This document shows positions 25,412 to 35,665 of a stretch of DNA of 64,000 nt, one piece after another; positions within the stretch are counted from its first letter, which is position 1, and each line of letters starts with the position of its first letter. The position numbers and the translations under genes are program-made. Source of the DNA: Falsigemmobacter intermedius (GTDB lineage Bacteria; Pseudomonadota; Alphaproteobacteria; Rhodobacterales; Rhodobacteraceae). Below the pieces are notes generated by a model, which did no database searches, was not told the origin of the DNA, and saw only the letters and a program-made list of their open reading frames with translations. Location of the stretch: assembly GCF_004054105.1 (NCBI RefSeq), contig NZ_SBLC01000001.1, positions 124,001 to 188,000 of the forward strand, given 5' to 3'.

Positions 25412-27283
25412 ATGGACCAGACCCTCCCTCAGATGCGGCCGGTGATCCGGCAGTTAGACGAATCCGCCATCAACCGCATCGCCGCAGGCGAGGTGGTGGA
25501 ACGTCCGGCCTCGGCCATCAAAGAACTGGTCGAAAACGCCCTGGATGCCGGGGCAAAACGGGTCGATGTGGCCTATGCCCAGGGCGGAAAATCCCTGATC
25601 CGGGTCACCGATGACGGTTGCGGCATGTCGCCGGAAGATCTGCCGCTGGCCCTTTCGCGCCATGCGACGTCAAAGATTGACGGCCAGGATCTGCTCAACA
25701 TCCATACCTTTGGTTTTCGCGGCGAGGCCCTGCCCAGCCTGGGCGCTGTGGGGCGGCTGACCATTACCAGCCGCGCCGCAGGCCATGAGGCGGCCACGGT
25801 CACCGTTTCGGGCAGCCGGATGGAGAAGGTGCGCCCCGCAGCCCTGAACCGTGGCACCGTGGTCGAGCTGCGCGATCTCTTCTACGCCACACCCGCCAGG
25901 TTGAAATTCCTGCGCTCGGACCGGGCGGAAGCCATGGCGATCAGCGATGTGATGAAGCGCCTGGCCATGGCTGAACCCACTGTGAGCTTTACCCTTCGGG
26001 ATGTCAGCGACGGTGGTGAGGGGCGGCTGATCTTTCGCGCCGATGCCGAACAGGGCGATCTTTTTGATGCCCTGCGCGGGCGTCTCGCCAGGATCATCGG
26101 TGCGGATTTCACCGAAAACGCCATCCCCGTCGATGCCACCCGGGAGGGGGTGCGGCTGACCGGCTATGCGGCGCTGCCGACCTGGTCACGCGGCACGGCG
26201 GTGGCGCAGTTTCTTTTTGTAAACGGTCGCCCGGTGCTGGACCGGATGCTCTTTGGCGCTTTGCGTGCCGCCTATCAGGATCTGCTGTCGCGCGACCGCC
26301 ACCCCGGGGCGGTGCTGTTTCTGGACTGCGATCCGCAGCTTGTGGACGTCAACGTCCACCCCGCGAAATCTGAGGTGCGCTTCCGTGATCCGGCCATGAC
26401 GCGGGGGCTGATCGTCTCGGCGCTGCGCCATGCGCTGGCCGGTGAAGGGCATCGCAGCTCCAACACCGTGGCAGAGGCGACGCTGTCCGCCATGCGGCCC
26501 GAGCCCGTTGCGCAGGTGCCGCTTTCCGGAGCCGCATCCTGGACCACCACTCATAATGCGCGGGTCTGGCAGATGGATCGCCCCTCGCAGGGCGCGCTGC
26601 GCAGCAGCTTTGCCTTTCAGGCGCCCGCGCCAGGTCTGTCGGAGACGCCCTCCGCCAGGTTTGAGCCTGCCCCTTCCCCTGAGGTGACCGAGGATCTGAG
26701 CCGCCGCCCGCTTGGCGCTGCGCGCGCTCAGGTGCATGAGAATTACATCATCGCTCAGACCGAAACCGGCATCGTCATCGTCGATCAGCATGCTGCCCAT
26801 GAGCGGCTGGTCTATGAGCGCCTGAAACGCCAGGCCGCAGAGACCGGTATCGCAGCCCAGGCCCTGCTGATCCCCGATATCATCGAGCTGGCCCAGGACG
26901 AGGCCGCCAGCCTTCTGGACTTCGCCCCCGAGCTGGAAAAGCTGGGCCTGGTCATCGAGGCCTTCGGCGGCGGTGCGATTGCGGTGCGTGAAACCCCGGC
27001 AATCCTTGGCCAGGTCAACAGCCAGGGTCTGATCCGCGATATCCTGGACGAACTGGCCGACCAGGGCTCCACCTCCGCATTGCAGGTGCGCATCGACGCG
27101 ATCCTCAGCCGGATGGCCTGTCATGGCTCGGTCCGCTCCGGCCGGCAGATGCGGGCGGAAGAGATGAACGCTCTGTTGCGCGAGATGGAAGCAACGCCGC
27201 ATTCGGGCCAGTGCAACCACGGACGCCCCACCTATGTTGAACTGCGCCTGAGCGATATTGAACGGCTTTTCGGCCGAACCTGA
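25412..27283 (+). CDS. mutL: DNA mismatch repair protein MutL
   Basis: 623 residues. N-terminal GHKL ATPase: [37 protein letters not shown], and [17 protein letters not shown] Pro/Ala-rich linker occupies about 330-430. The C-terminal dimerisation domain has [12 protein letters not shown] at 458, exactly matching the DQHA(X)2E(X)4E endonuclease motif, so this MutL should nick DNA as in organisms without MutH. Start ATG 25412 has a close GAGG; ATG 25433 is possible. Three CGCCAGGT words lie in it, two using AGG arginine codons. mutS is 4 kb away on the same strand. Confidence 0.97.
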   Translation: MDQTLPQMRPVIRQLDESAINRIAAGEVVERPASAIKELVENALDAGAKRVDVAYAQGGKSLIRVTDDGCGMSPEDLPLALSRHATSKIDGQDLLNIHTFGFRGEALPSLGAVGRLTITSRAAGHEAATVTVSGSRMEKVRPAALNRGTVVELRDLFYATPARLKFLRSDRAEAMAISDVMKRLAMAEPTVSFTLRDVSDGGEGRLIFRADAEQGDLFDALRGRLARIIGADFTENAIPVDATREGVRLTGYAALPTWSRGTAVAQFLFVNGRPVLDRMLFGALRAAYQDLLSRDRHPGAVLFLDCDPQLVDVNVHPAKSEVRFRDPAMTRGLIVSALRHALAGEGHRSSNTVAEATLSAMRPEPVAQVPLSGAASWTTTHNARVWQMDRPSQGALRSSFAFQAPAPGLSETPSARFEPAPSPEVTEDLSRRPLGAARAQVHENYIIAQTETGIVIVDQHAAHERLVYERLKRQAAETGIAAQALLIPDIIELAQDEAASLLDFAPELEKLGLVIEAFGGGAIAVRETPAILGQVNSQGLIRDILDELADQGSTSALQVRIDAILSRMACHGSVRSGRQMRAEEMNALLREMEATPHSGQCNHGRPTYVELRLSDIERLFGRT

Positions 27284-27692
27284 GGTTCGTCCTGGATCGG
27301 CCTGACAGTGTACGCCTAAAGCTGCCTGCGCGGACCTGGCTGCACCCGCTCCGCTCAGCCTTCAACAGACCGCTCAGGGCGGTCATTGAAACGCGCCTTT
27401 ATCAAAGCATCTGCATTTCCACTCTCAGGGTACCGCGGGCAGATCATCAAGCCTCTCCCATGTTTCAAATAAGTCTTCTATAAATTAAAGGTACTTAAGA
27501 TTCATATTTGCGTAATTTATAATTAATGGGCATTAGATGAAACATCTATAAATCTCATTTATCGCGGTTTAGTTATGCTCTTTTTGGAACATCTTTTCTC
27601 CCCATCAGCGAAAGTTCTGCGTCCGGTCGTCAGCGGAGGATTGCCTGAACGGATCCTGCATTCCATGATGCAGCATCTTCACGGAGGTGATT
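27284..27692. other. gene-free gap with AT-rich segment
   Basis: About 410 bases between mutL and the DUF900-type gene. The first 150 are ordinary GC-rich DNA; 27460-27580 is strikingly AT-rich (runs such as ATAAATTAAAGG and TAATTTATAATTAATGG), unlike the rest of the window. No tRNA, terminator or protein is recognised. It may hold a promoter, or be a scar of transferred DNA. Confidence 0.6.
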
Positions 27693-28793
27693 GTGCTGCG
27701 TCTGATCGGATTATGCGGGCTGATAATGCTGGGGGCCTGCGCGCCACGCGGAGAATTGCAGTTTATGCCGGGGGCCAGAGGTGTCGGAGAGGTCCAGAAG
27801 GTCTTTGTCGCCACCACCCGTGCGGATGATGGCGAAGGAGAGGCCTGGTCGGCAAAGCGGCAATATATGCCCCGCTACGCCAGGTTTGACATCTCTATCC
27901 CCCCGGATCGCGAGGCAGGCAGCCTGCCCTGGCCGCCCCGAAACAGGCCTGCGGACCCGCAAAAGCACATGGTGACAATCAATCGCGATCTTTACCCGGG
28001 TGCCAGCGCCTTCCGGGCCGCGCTGGCAAAAGAGATGTCCGTGTCCCGCCGGGGCACCCGGGAGGCCGTGATCTTCGTGCATGGCTTCAACAACACTTTC
28101 GCCGAAGGTCTTTATCGCTTTGCCCAGCTTTATCATGATCTTGAACTACCGGGCGTGGCGGTTCACTACTCCTGGCCCTCGCGCGGGTCGGTCCTGGCCT
28201 ATGCCTATGACCGCGACTCCACGCTGTTCGCCCGTGACGGGCTGGAGACACTTTTACATGATGTCTCTGCAGCCGGAGCCGACCGGATTTTGATCGTTGC
28301 CCATTCCATGGGTTCAGCCCTGACGATGGAGACTTTGCGCCTGGTCGGGCAGAACCGCGACATCCGCAGTCGTCTCGCGGGCGTGGTGCTGATGTCGCCC
28401 GACGTCGATGTTGAGGTGTTCAAAACCCAGGCCGCACGGATGGGGCCGCTGCCTCAGCCGTTCGTGGTGATGACTTCAAAGCGGGACAATGCCCTGGCGC
28501 TTTCGGCCACGATCGCGAGAGAGCGCGAGCGCCTTGGCAATCTCAGCGATGCCTCACAGCTTGCCGGGCTCAATGTCACCCTGGTTGAGACCGGAGCTTA
28601 TAGCGATGGTGACAGCCACTTCGCGGCCGCCACCTCTCCTGCGCTGATCGCGCTTCTGAAGCGCGCCGGGGATATCGAACTGGCGCTTGGCCAGGACGCC
28701 CGCTCGCGCGTGGGGCTGCTCCCGGGGGCGGCTTTGCGGGTACAGGGGGTGACGCAGATGGTTCTCAACCCCGTCGCCCGCTGGGGAGAATAA
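27693..28793 (+). CDS. DUF900-type alpha/beta hydrolase, lipoprotein
   Basis: 366 residues. N-terminal lipobox (LIGLCGLIMLGAC, Cys near residue 16) predicts a lipid-anchored envelope protein. The alpha/beta-hydrolase core has VIFVHGFNNTFAEGLYRFAQ (oxyanion region), the nucleophile elbow VAHSMGSA, and a late SDGDSHF with the likely catalytic Asp/His. DUF900 proteins are esterase-like with unknown substrates. Start taken as GTG 27693 because ACGGAGG lies 5 bases upstream; GTG 27687 is inside that Shine-Dalgarno. Codon GCC-AGG-TTT at 27879 coincides with a CGCCAGGT word. Confidence 0.85.
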   Translation: MLRLIGLCGLIMLGACAPRGELQFMPGARGVGEVQKVFVATTRADDGEGEAWSAKRQYMPRYARFDISIPPDREAGSLPWPPRNRPADPQKHMVTINRDLYPGASAFRAALAKEMSVSRRGTREAVIFVHGFNNTFAEGLYRFAQLYHDLELPGVAVHYSWPSRGSVLAYAYDRDSTLFARDGLETLLHDVSAAGADRILIVAHSMGSALTMETLRLVGQNRDIRSRLAGVVLMSPDVDVEVFKTQAARMGPLPQPFVVMTSKRDNALALSATIARERERLGNLSDASQLAGLNVTLVETGAYSDGDSHFAAATSPALIALLKRAGDIELALGQDARSRVGLLPGAALRVQGVTQMVLNPVARWGE

Positions 28794-28797
28794 AAAA

Positions 28798-28821
28798 GGG
28801 GCGCCAGTGGCGCCCCTTTTT
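28798..28821. terminator. bidirectional intrinsic terminator
   Basis: GGGGCGCC / GGCGCCCC with AGT loop, A6 before and T5 after. It serves the hydrolase gene (stop 28793) and convergent maeB (stop 28837). Confidence 0.9.
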
Positions 28822-28836
28822 CGCATTCCGGCGCTC

Positions 28837-31092
28837 TCAGCCGATTCTGCAGGCGGCCATGACAGCCATGTTGACGATGTCGTTCACCGTGGCCGTGGTC
28901 GAGCAGATCTGGATCGGCTTTTTGACACCGGTGAGGATCGGGCCGATCACGGTTGCACCGGCCATTTCCTGCATCAGTTTGACCGAGATCGAGGCCGAGT
29001 GACGGGCCGGGACGACCAGAATGTTTGCCGGGCCGCTGAGACGGGTGAAGGGATATTGCTTCATCTGCTCAGGGTTCAGGGCAACATCCACCGTCATTTC
29101 GCCTTCATACTCAAAGTCGACGCGGCGGCGGTCGAGCACATCGGCTGCGCGATACATCTTGGTCGCGCGCTCTGAGACCGGATAGCCAAAGTTTGAGAAG
29201 GAGACGAAGGCCACACGCGGCTCAATCCCGAGGCTGCGGGCCACACCGGCGGCACGCTCGGCAATGGTCGCCAGGTCTTCTGGCTCGGGCCACTCATGCA
29301 CCAGGGTATCGCCCATCAGAACGATCTTGCCCTTATGCAGCAGGGCGGTCACGCCCACCGCGCCGTCTTCCGCCTTGGCGTCGAAGACATGGTTGATCAG
29401 GTTCAGCACATGGGCCGATTTCCGGGTGGCACCGGTCACCAAACCATCGCCATGGCCGTGCTGCAGCATCAGCGCTGCAAAAACATGGCGATCGCGGGCG
29501 GCAAGGCGGTGGATGTCCTGACGGTCAAACCCTTCGCGCTGCAGGCGCTTGTAAAGGAAATCTTTGTAGATCTCGAGATGGCGGGTATTGGCGGCGTTCA
29601 CCACCTCCAGCTCGCGCACAGCATCCCCAAGGCCCGCAGCCTCAAGTTTCTCGCGCACGTCGTTCTCGCGGCCAACCACCAGGGCACGGCCAAGGCCCGA
29701 GCGCTGATAGGCCACCGCCGCACGCAGCACGCGCGGATCATCGCCTTCGGCAAAGATCATGCGGGCCTGGGCCTGTTTGGCGCGGGCGTGGACGCCCTGC
29801 AGGATCGAGGCCGTCGGATCCATGCGGCTTTTCAGCGACTGCTCATAGGCCTTCATATCTATGATCGGGCGACGGGCAACGCCGGTATCCATGCCTGCGC
29901 GGGCCACAGCGGGCGGGATCACATAGATCAGACGCGGGTCAAACGGCGTCGGGATGATGTAATCGCGACCAAATGAGAGTTTGCGGCCATAGGCCATGGC
30001 CACTTCATCAGGCACATCTTCACGGGCCAGACGGGCCAGGGCTTCGGCGCAGGCGATCTTCATCTCATCATTGATGGCGCGGGCATGGATATCCAGCGCA
30101 CCACGGAAAAGATAAGGGAAACCAAGGACATTGTTGACCTGGTTGGGGTAATCCGAACGCCCGGTCGCCACGATGGCATCAGGCCGGACGGCATGGGCTT
30201 CTTCAGGGGTGATTTCCGGATCGGGGTTCGCCATGGCGAAAATCACCGGATTTTCGGCCATGGAGGCGACCATCTCCTGGGTGACTGCCCCCTTGGCAGA
30301 GACGCCAAGGAAAACATCCGCACCGCGCATCGCCTCTTCAAGGGTGCGGTGGTCCGTGCGGGCGGCATGGGCCGATTTCCACTGGTTCATACCTTCGGTA
30401 CGGCCCTGATAGACCACGCCCTTGGTATCGCACATGATGCAGTTATTCGGGGTCGCGCCCATGGCCTTGATCAGCTCGAGACAGGCGATCCCTGCGGCCC
30501 CGGCACCGTTCAGAACGATGCGCACATCCTGAATGCGCTTGCCCGACAGTTCCAGCGCGTTGATCAGACCGGCAGCACAGATCACCGCCGTGCCGTGCTG
30601 GTCATCATGGAAAACCGGAATATCGCAGATCTCTTTCAGGCGCTGCTCAATGATAAAGCATTCCGGCGCCTTGATATCTTCAAGGTTGATGCCCCCGAAG
30701 GTCGGCGACATCAGCTTGACGGCTTTGATGATCTCATCCGCATCCTCGGTATCAAGCTCGATATCGATCGCATTCACATCCGCAAAGCGCTTAAAGAGGA
30801 CGGCTTTACCCTCCATCACCGGCTTGGAAGCCAGAGCGCCCAGGTTGCCCATTCCAAGAATCGAGGTCCCGTTGGAGACCACGGCCACCATATTGCCTTT
30901 GACGGTATAGTCGTAAGCGGTTTCCGGATTGTCGGCGATTGCCTGGACCGGAACGGCCACACCGGGGCTGTAGGCAAGCGAAAGATCACGCTGGGTCGCC
31001 ATTGGGGTGGAGGCGACAATGTCGTATTTACCCGGACGCGGCTCAAGGTGATAGGCGAGCGCCTCTTCCGGCGTGATCTTGGTGCGGGACAT
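28837..31092 (-). CDS. maeB: NADP-dependent malic enzyme, MaeB type
   Basis: 751 residues. Decarboxylates malate to pyruvate and makes NADPH. The N-terminal malic enzyme part (about 1-430) includes YSPGVAVPVQAIADNP, VSNGTSILGMGNLGALASKP, FHDDQHGTAVICAAGL and the nucleotide-binding VLNGAGAAGIACLEL. The C-terminal part (about 435-751) is a phosphotransacetylase-like domain (MIFAEGDDPRVLRAA, VTGATRKSAHVLNLINHV), usually regulatory and catalytically inactive, sensing acetyl-CoA. Length is the family norm. The gene diverges from mutS across 124 bases. Confidence 0.97.
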   Translation of the reverse strand: MSRTKITPEEALAYHLEPRPGKYDIVASTPMATQRDLSLAYSPGVAVPVQAIADNPETAYDYTVKGNMVAVVSNGTSILGMGNLGALASKPVMEGKAVLFKRFADVNAIDIELDTEDADEIIKAVKLMSPTFGGINLEDIKAPECFIIEQRLKEICDIPVFHDDQHGTAVICAAGLINALELSGKRIQDVRIVLNGAGAAGIACLELIKAMGATPNNCIMCDTKGVVYQGRTEGMNQWKSAHAARTDHRTLEEAMRGADVFLGVSAKGAVTQEMVASMAENPVIFAMANPDPEITPEEAHAVRPDAIVATGRSDYPNQVNNVLGFPYLFRGALDIHARAINDEMKIACAEALARLAREDVPDEVAMAYGRKLSFGRDYIIPTPFDPRLIYVIPPAVARAGMDTGVARRPIIDMKAYEQSLKSRMDPTASILQGVHARAKQAQARMIFAEGDDPRVLRAAVAYQRSGLGRALVVGRENDVREKLEAAGLGDAVRELEVVNAANTRHLEIYKDFLYKRLQREGFDRQDIHRLAARDRHVFAALMLQHGHGDGLVTGATRKSAHVLNLINHVFDAKAEDGAVGVTALLHKGKIVLMGDTLVHEWPEPEDLATIAERAAGVARSLGIEPRVAFVSFSNFGYPVSERATKMYRAADVLDRRRVDFEYEGEMTVDVALNPEQMKQYPFTRLSGPANILVVPARHSASISVKLMQEMAGATVIGPILTGVKKPIQICSTTATVNDIVNMAVMAACRIG

Positions 31093-31216
31093 GAATAATC
31101 CTCTCTGAACGCTCCTGCGTCCTTATCACCCATGGACTTAAGGCCGCAACGGATTTGCCGCGCTTTTCCCTTATTCAAGGCTGAGGTAGGGTCTGTGCAA
31201 CACCAGGGGATGACCG

Positions 31217-33868
31217 ATGACCGCTACCGTCACGCCGATGATGGCACAATATCTTGAGATCAAAGCCGGCTGCCAGGATGCAATCCTGTTTTACCGCATG
31301 GGAGACTTCTATGAGATGTTCTTCGAGGATGCGGTCAATGCCGCGGCGGCGCTCGATATTGCCCTGACGAAACGCGGCAGGCATCTGGATGAAGACATTC
31401 CGATGTGCGGCGTGCCGGTCCATGCGGCTGAGGGTTATCTGCTGGCGCTGATCCGCAAGGGCTTTCGCGTGGCGATTGCCGAGCAGATGGAAGATCCGGC
31501 AGAGGCAAAGAAACGTGGCTCAAAGTCCGTTGTAAAACGGGATATTGTGCGTCTCGTTACCCCCGGCACCCTGACCGAGGACAGCCTGCTGGAGGCGCGC
31601 CGCAACAACTTCCTCGCGGCCTTCGCAGAGGTGCGGGATGAGGCCGCGCTGGCCTGGGTGGATATCTCAACCGGCGAGATGCGCGTGATGCCCTGCCCGG
31701 TCCTGCGCCTTGGGCCTGAGCTTGCGCGCCTGGCCCCGCGTGAGGTGCTTTTGCCCGAAACCCATGTCGCCCTGGCCCCCCAGGTCGCTGAGAGCGGAGC
31801 GGCCGAGACGATCCGGCCCAGGTCATCGTTTGACTCCACGGCGGCGACGAAGCGGCTTTGTGCGCTTTGGAAGGTCACCACGCTCGACGGCTTTGGCAGC
31901 TTTGACCGGGCCGAGCTTTCGGCGATGGGCGCGCTGGCCGACTATCTGGACCTGACGCAGCGCGGCAGGCTTCCGCTGCTTCGTCCGCCGGTGCGCGAAA
32001 CCGCAGGCGGCGTCATGCAGATTGATGCCGCGACGCGGCGCAGCCTTGAGATCACACAGGGCGCGCAGGGCGGACGTGAGACCTCGCTTCTGGGCAGCGT
32101 TGACCGCACGGTGACTGCCGCCGGGGCACGTTTGCTGGAACGGCGGCTGTCGGGCCCCTCACGCGATCTGAGGACCATTCATGAGCGTCTGGAGGCTGTG
32201 CGGTTCCTGCGCGCGGAATCCGGTCTGCGCGAAAGGCTGCGCGCCGCGCTGAAAGCTGTGCCGGATATGGACCGCGCCCTGTCGCGGCTGGCGCTGGATC
32301 GCGGTGGCCCGCGTGATCTGGCCGCGCTGCGCAGCGGCCTTGAGAAGGCAGCCGATGTCTCAGATCTTCTGGCGCATCCGGGCGTTCCGCGGAACCTGGC
32401 GCAGGCGCTGAACGCGCTGAAGGGCCATGAGGAGATCACCAGCCATCTGGGGTCGGCCCTGGTGGCAGAACCGCCCCTGCTGACCCGCGATGGTGGCTTT
32501 ATCGCGCCCGGCTTTGATCCCGATCTTGATGACACCCGCCGTCTGCGCGACGAGGGGCGCGGTGTGATCGCCGGAATGCAGGCCGATTACATCAGCGAGA
32601 CCGGCATCCAGGCGCTGAAAATAAAGCATAACAACGTCCTGGGGTATTTCATCGAGACGACCGACCGTCATGCCGAGCGCATGATGGCCCCGCCGCTGTC
32701 AGAACGCTTCATCCACCGTCAGACGACGGCCAACCAGGTCCGCTTCACCACTGTTGAGCTGAGCGCGCTTGAGACCCGTATTCTCAATGCGGCAAACCAT
32801 GTCCTGGAAACGGAAAAACGCCACTTCAGCGCCCTTCAGCGCTTTGTGCTCGATCATTCCGGACCGATCGGCCTTGCCTCTGCCAGCCTTGCTGAGATTG
32901 ACCTGGCCTGCGCCTTTGCGGACCTGGCGGCAGAGCTGGACTGGTGTGAGCCTGAGGTCGACGACAGCCGCGCCTTTGAGATCACCGGCGGACGTCACCC
33001 GGTGGTCGAGCGCATGCTGAAACGTCAGGGCGAGGCTTTCGTTGCCAATGACTGCGCACTCTCGGACGGGCATACTCCGGCGATCTGGCTGCTGACCGGC
33101 CCGAACATGGCGGGTAAATCGACCTTCCTGCGCCAGAATGCACTGATCGCGCTGCTGGCCCAGGCGGGGTCTTTCGTTCCGGCAACCAAAGCGCGGATCG
33201 GTCTGGTCAGCCAGCTTTTCAGCCGTGTTGGCGCCTCAGACGACCTGGCGCGGGGCCGCTCAACCTTCATGGTCGAGATGGTCGAGACCGCGGGCATCCT
33301 CAATCAGGCCGATGATCGGGCGCTGGTGATCCTCGATGAGATCGGACGCGGGACGGCGACCTGGGACGGCCTCTCGATCGCCTGGGCCGTGCTGGAGCAT
33401 CTGCATGGCACCAACCGCTGCCGGGCACTTTTCGCCACGCATTACCATGAGATGACGCAGCTGTCGCAGCGGCTCGACGGCGTTGAAAATGCGACCGTTT
33501 CCGTTCGGGAATGGAACGGCGAGGTGATTTTTCTTCACGAGGTCAAAAAGGGAGCGGCCGATCGCTCTTACGGCGTCCAGGTGGCCCGTCTGGCGGGTCT
33601 TCCGGCCACGGTGGTCGAACGCGCCAGAGTGGTCCTGGAGGCTCTGGAGAAGGGCGAGGGTGGCCAGGGTGGCACGAAACGGCAAAAGGCCGTCATTGAC
33701 GATCTGCCGCTCTTCTCAGCGGCTATCGCACCGCCCCCTGCCCCGGTTGTGGTCGAGAAAGCCTCAGCGGTGGAAGATCGTCTGCGCAGCATCGTGCCCG
33801 ACGATCTGAGCCCGCGGGAGGCGCTTGATCTGCTTTACGAGCTGCGCGGGCTTTTGCCCCGGACATAA
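31217..33868 (+). CDS. mutS: DNA mismatch recognition protein MutS
   Basis: 883 residues. Domain I has the mismatch-probing Phe-x-Glu in ILFYRMGDFYEMFFEDA (about residue 37). Connector, lever and clamp domains follow. The ATPase domain has Walker A TGPNMAGKSTFLRQNALIAL (about 626), the SDDLARGRSTFMVEMVE signature, Walker B LVILDEIGRGTATWDG, and LFATHYHEMTQL. The C-terminal tail (DDLSPREALDLLYELRGLLP) is the tetramerisation helix. It pairs functionally with mutL upstream. Three CGCCAGGT words (32394, 32922, 33243), all in the reverse reading. Confidence 0.98.
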   Translation: MTATVTPMMAQYLEIKAGCQDAILFYRMGDFYEMFFEDAVNAAAALDIALTKRGRHLDEDIPMCGVPVHAAEGYLLALIRKGFRVAIAEQMEDPAEAKKRGSKSVVKRDIVRLVTPGTLTEDSLLEARRNNFLAAFAEVRDEAALAWVDISTGEMRVMPCPVLRLGPELARLAPREVLLPETHVALAPQVAESGAAETIRPRSSFDSTAATKRLCALWKVTTLDGFGSFDRAELSAMGALADYLDLTQRGRLPLLRPPVRETAGGVMQIDAATRRSLEITQGAQGGRETSLLGSVDRTVTAAGARLLERRLSGPSRDLRTIHERLEAVRFLRAESGLRERLRAALKAVPDMDRALSRLALDRGGPRDLAALRSGLEKAADVSDLLAHPGVPRNLAQALNALKGHEEITSHLGSALVAEPPLLTRDGGFIAPGFDPDLDDTRRLRDEGRGVIAGMQADYISETGIQALKIKHNNVLGYFIETTDRHAERMMAPPLSERFIHRQTTANQVRFTTVELSALETRILNAANHVLETEKRHFSALQRFVLDHSGPIGLASASLAEIDLACAFADLAAELDWCEPEVDDSRAFEITGGRHPVVERMLKRQGEAFVANDCALSDGHTPAIWLLTGPNMAGKSTFLRQNALIALLAQAGSFVPATKARIGLVSQLFSRVGASDDLARGRSTFMVEMVETAGILNQADDRALVILDEIGRGTATWDGLSIAWAVLEHLHGTNRCRALFATHYHEMTQLSQRLDGVENATVSVREWNGEVIFLHEVKKGAADRSYGVQVARLAGLPATVVERARVVLEALEKGEGGQGGTKRQKAVIDDLPLFSAAIAPPPAPVVVEKASAVEDRLRSIVPDDLSPREALDLLYELRGLLPRT

Positions 33869-33870
33869 AA

Positions 33871-33899
33871 AAGGCCGGCCCCGAGGGGCCGGCCTTTTT
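33871..33899. terminator. strong bidirectional terminator
   Basis: 12-bp stem AAGGCCGGCCCC / GGGGCCGGCCTT flanked by As and TTTTT. It separates convergent mutS and grpE. Confidence 0.9.
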
Positions 33900-33918
33900 C
33901 ATTCCCGTTCAGGCTGTC

Positions 33919-34461
33919 TCAGCCCGGAAAGGACGAAACGCCCACCTGAGCCGGACGCAGCAGGCGGTCGTGCAGCATAAAGCCATCCGCCATGACCTGA
34001 AGAATGGTGCCCTTGACAGTGCCCGGAACCGGCGCCTCGAACATGGCCTCATGCTCCTGCGGATCGAAGGCATCACCAATGGCCGGGGAAATCACCCGCA
34101 CGCCATGCTTGCTGAAAATGCTGTGCAGCTCACGCAGAGTGAGTTCAACGCCCTCAACGAAAGCCGCGGACTGGGCACGCTGCTCTTCACCGAGCGCTTC
34201 AAGCGCGCGCTTCAGGTTGTCGTGCACCGGCAGCAGGTCACGCGCCAGCCGCGAACCGCCATACTGCTCCGCCTCGCGACGGTCACGGTCTGCACGGCGA
34301 CGCGAATTTTCGGCATCAGCAAGCGCGCGCATATACTTATCGCGCAGCTCATCGCGTTCAGCCTTCAGGGCGTCGAGTTCTGCTGCATCGATGTAGCCGA
34401 ACTCCTGCTCGCCCCCTTCCGCCACGACTTCAGCTTCAGGGTTGAGCTTTTCGTCCTGCAT
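33919..34461 (-). CDS. grpE: GrpE nucleotide exchange factor
   Basis: 180 residues. Releases ADP from DnaK. A long N-terminal coiled coil (about 28-75, ALKAERDELRDKYMRALADA) is followed by a four-helix bundle and the beta domain with VISPAIGDAFDPQEHEAMF and VMADGFMLHDRLLRPAQVGV. ATG 34461 was preferred over ATG 34470 because AAGGA is 7 bases upstream of the former but touches the latter. It follows hrcA closely (5 bases on this reading) in one operon. dnaK and dnaJ are not in the window. Confidence 0.96.
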   Translation of the reverse strand: MQDEKLNPEAEVVAEGGEQEFGYIDAAELDALKAERDELRDKYMRALADAENSRRRADRDRREAEQYGGSRLARDLLPVHDNLKRALEALGEEQRAQSAAFVEGVELTLRELHSIFSKHGVRVISPAIGDAFDPQEHEAMFEAPVPGTVKGTILQVMADGFMLHDRLLRPAQVGVSSFPG

Positions 34462-34466
34462 TTTCC

Positions 34467-35537
34467 TCATCCTTTCGTTCGATCTGACAATACGCGTCCG
34501 ACCAGTTGTGCGGTGTAATCGACTATCGGGACAATGCGACCATAGTTCAGCCGGGTTGGCCCGATGACCCCGATCGCACCCACGATTTTTCTTTCAGCGT
34601 TCATATAGGGCGAAACCACCAGAGAGGAACCCGAAAGTGAAAAAAGCTTGTTCTCTGAGCCGATGAAGATGCGCACACCTTCGCCGCTTTCCGTCAGATC
34701 CAGAAAATCGGCGATATCCTGTTTGCGCTCCAGATCTTCGAAAAGGCTGCGAACACGCTCCAGATCTTCAGAATTGTCGCTTTCGGGCAGCAGATTTGCC
34801 TGGCCGCGTACGATCAGACGCTCTGACACGGTTCCGGCGTCTTCCCAAAGCGCGAGGCCGCTTTCCACCAGACGTCCGGCAAGAACGTCCAGTTCCTGAC
34901 GACGGCTCTCCAGTTCGGCCCGCATCTGCTTGCGCAGATCGCTGAGATTGCGACCGCCCGCCCAGGCGTTGACAAAATTCGCAGCTTCCCGCATGGCCGA
35001 GGGGGTCATGCCCTTGGGCGGCACAAAGACCCGGTTTTCGACATGGCCATCCGCGAGAACGAGTACGACAAGCGCGCGGTCCGGCCCCAGGCTGACAAAT
35101 TCTATGTGGCGGATCTCAGCCTCATGCTTCGGCGCAAGCACCAGGCTGGCCCCGCGGGTGATCCGCGAAAGCGTCGAGCCGATGCGGTCAAGCATCTGCG
35201 TTACATCCGGACTGTTACCACCGAAGGTCGCATCAAGCTTCTCACGGTCCTCGTGCTGCAGTTCTTCCACCTCGAGGAGTCCATCCACGAACATGCGCAG
35301 TCCCATCTGCGTCGGCACCCTGCCGGCAGAGACATGCGGGCTGTTCAGAAGACCCAGATACTCCAGATCATTCATTACATTTCGAATGGTCGCAGCCGAA
35401 ACATTTTCGGACATGGAGCGTGTAAGTGTGCGTGAGCCAACAGGTTCGCCCGATTGCAAATAGCCTTCCACGACACGACGGAAGACCTCACGCGAGCGGG
35501 CGTTCATATCTGCCAGCGGGTTAGATGTTTCTGTCAT
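34467..35537 (-). CDS. hrcA: heat-inducible transcription repressor HrcA
   Basis: 356 residues. Represses groESL or dnaK-type operons by binding CIRCE. N-terminal winged helix ([39 protein letters not shown]), [17 protein letters not shown], then a GAF-like domain with [17 protein letters not shown] and [20 protein letters not shown] at the end. ATG 35537 gives [20 protein letters not shown]; the reading to 35645 adds residues without family support. No CIRCE repeat is visible in the hrcA-rph gap, so autoregulation through CIRCE is not indicated. Confidence 0.97.
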   Translation of the reverse strand: MTETSNPLADMNARSREVFRRVVEGYLQSGEPVGSRTLTRSMSENVSAATIRNVMNDLEYLGLLNSPHVSAGRVPTQMGLRMFVDGLLEVEELQHEDREKLDATFGGNSPDVTQMLDRIGSTLSRITRGASLVLAPKHEAEIRHIEFVSLGPDRALVVLVLADGHVENRVFVPPKGMTPSAMREAANFVNAWAGGRNLSDLRKQMRAELESRRQELDVLAGRLVESGLALWEDAGTVSERLIVRGQANLLPESDNSEDLERVRSLFEDLERKQDIADFLDLTESGEGVRIFIGSENKLFSLSGSSLVVSPYMNAERKIVGAIGVIGPTRLNYGRIVPIVDYTAQLVGRVLSDRTKG

Positions 35538-35559
35538 GTGAGCCCTGCCTTTCGCTTCC

Positions 35560-35587
35560 AATATGGAAATCCCGACGGCTGCGTCAA
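35560..35587 (-). promoter_or_regulatory. candidate promoter of hrcA-grpE
   Basis: On the minus strand TTGACG (35587-35582), 16-base spacer, CATATT (35565-35560). 23 bases from the hrcA start. The TCCATATT -10 context also resembles heat-sigma promoters. Confidence 0.5.
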
Positions 35588-35665
35588 TGGACCCTGCCCC
35601 GCACAGACTTGTCTCACAGGGGTCGGGGGAGTAACTCGAAGGCACCTGCGTTGAAAGGACAGATC

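Noticed and set aside
35538-35665. CIRCE operator upstream of hrcA
   Set aside because: No TTAGCACTC-N9-GAGTGCTAA-like repeat is present.
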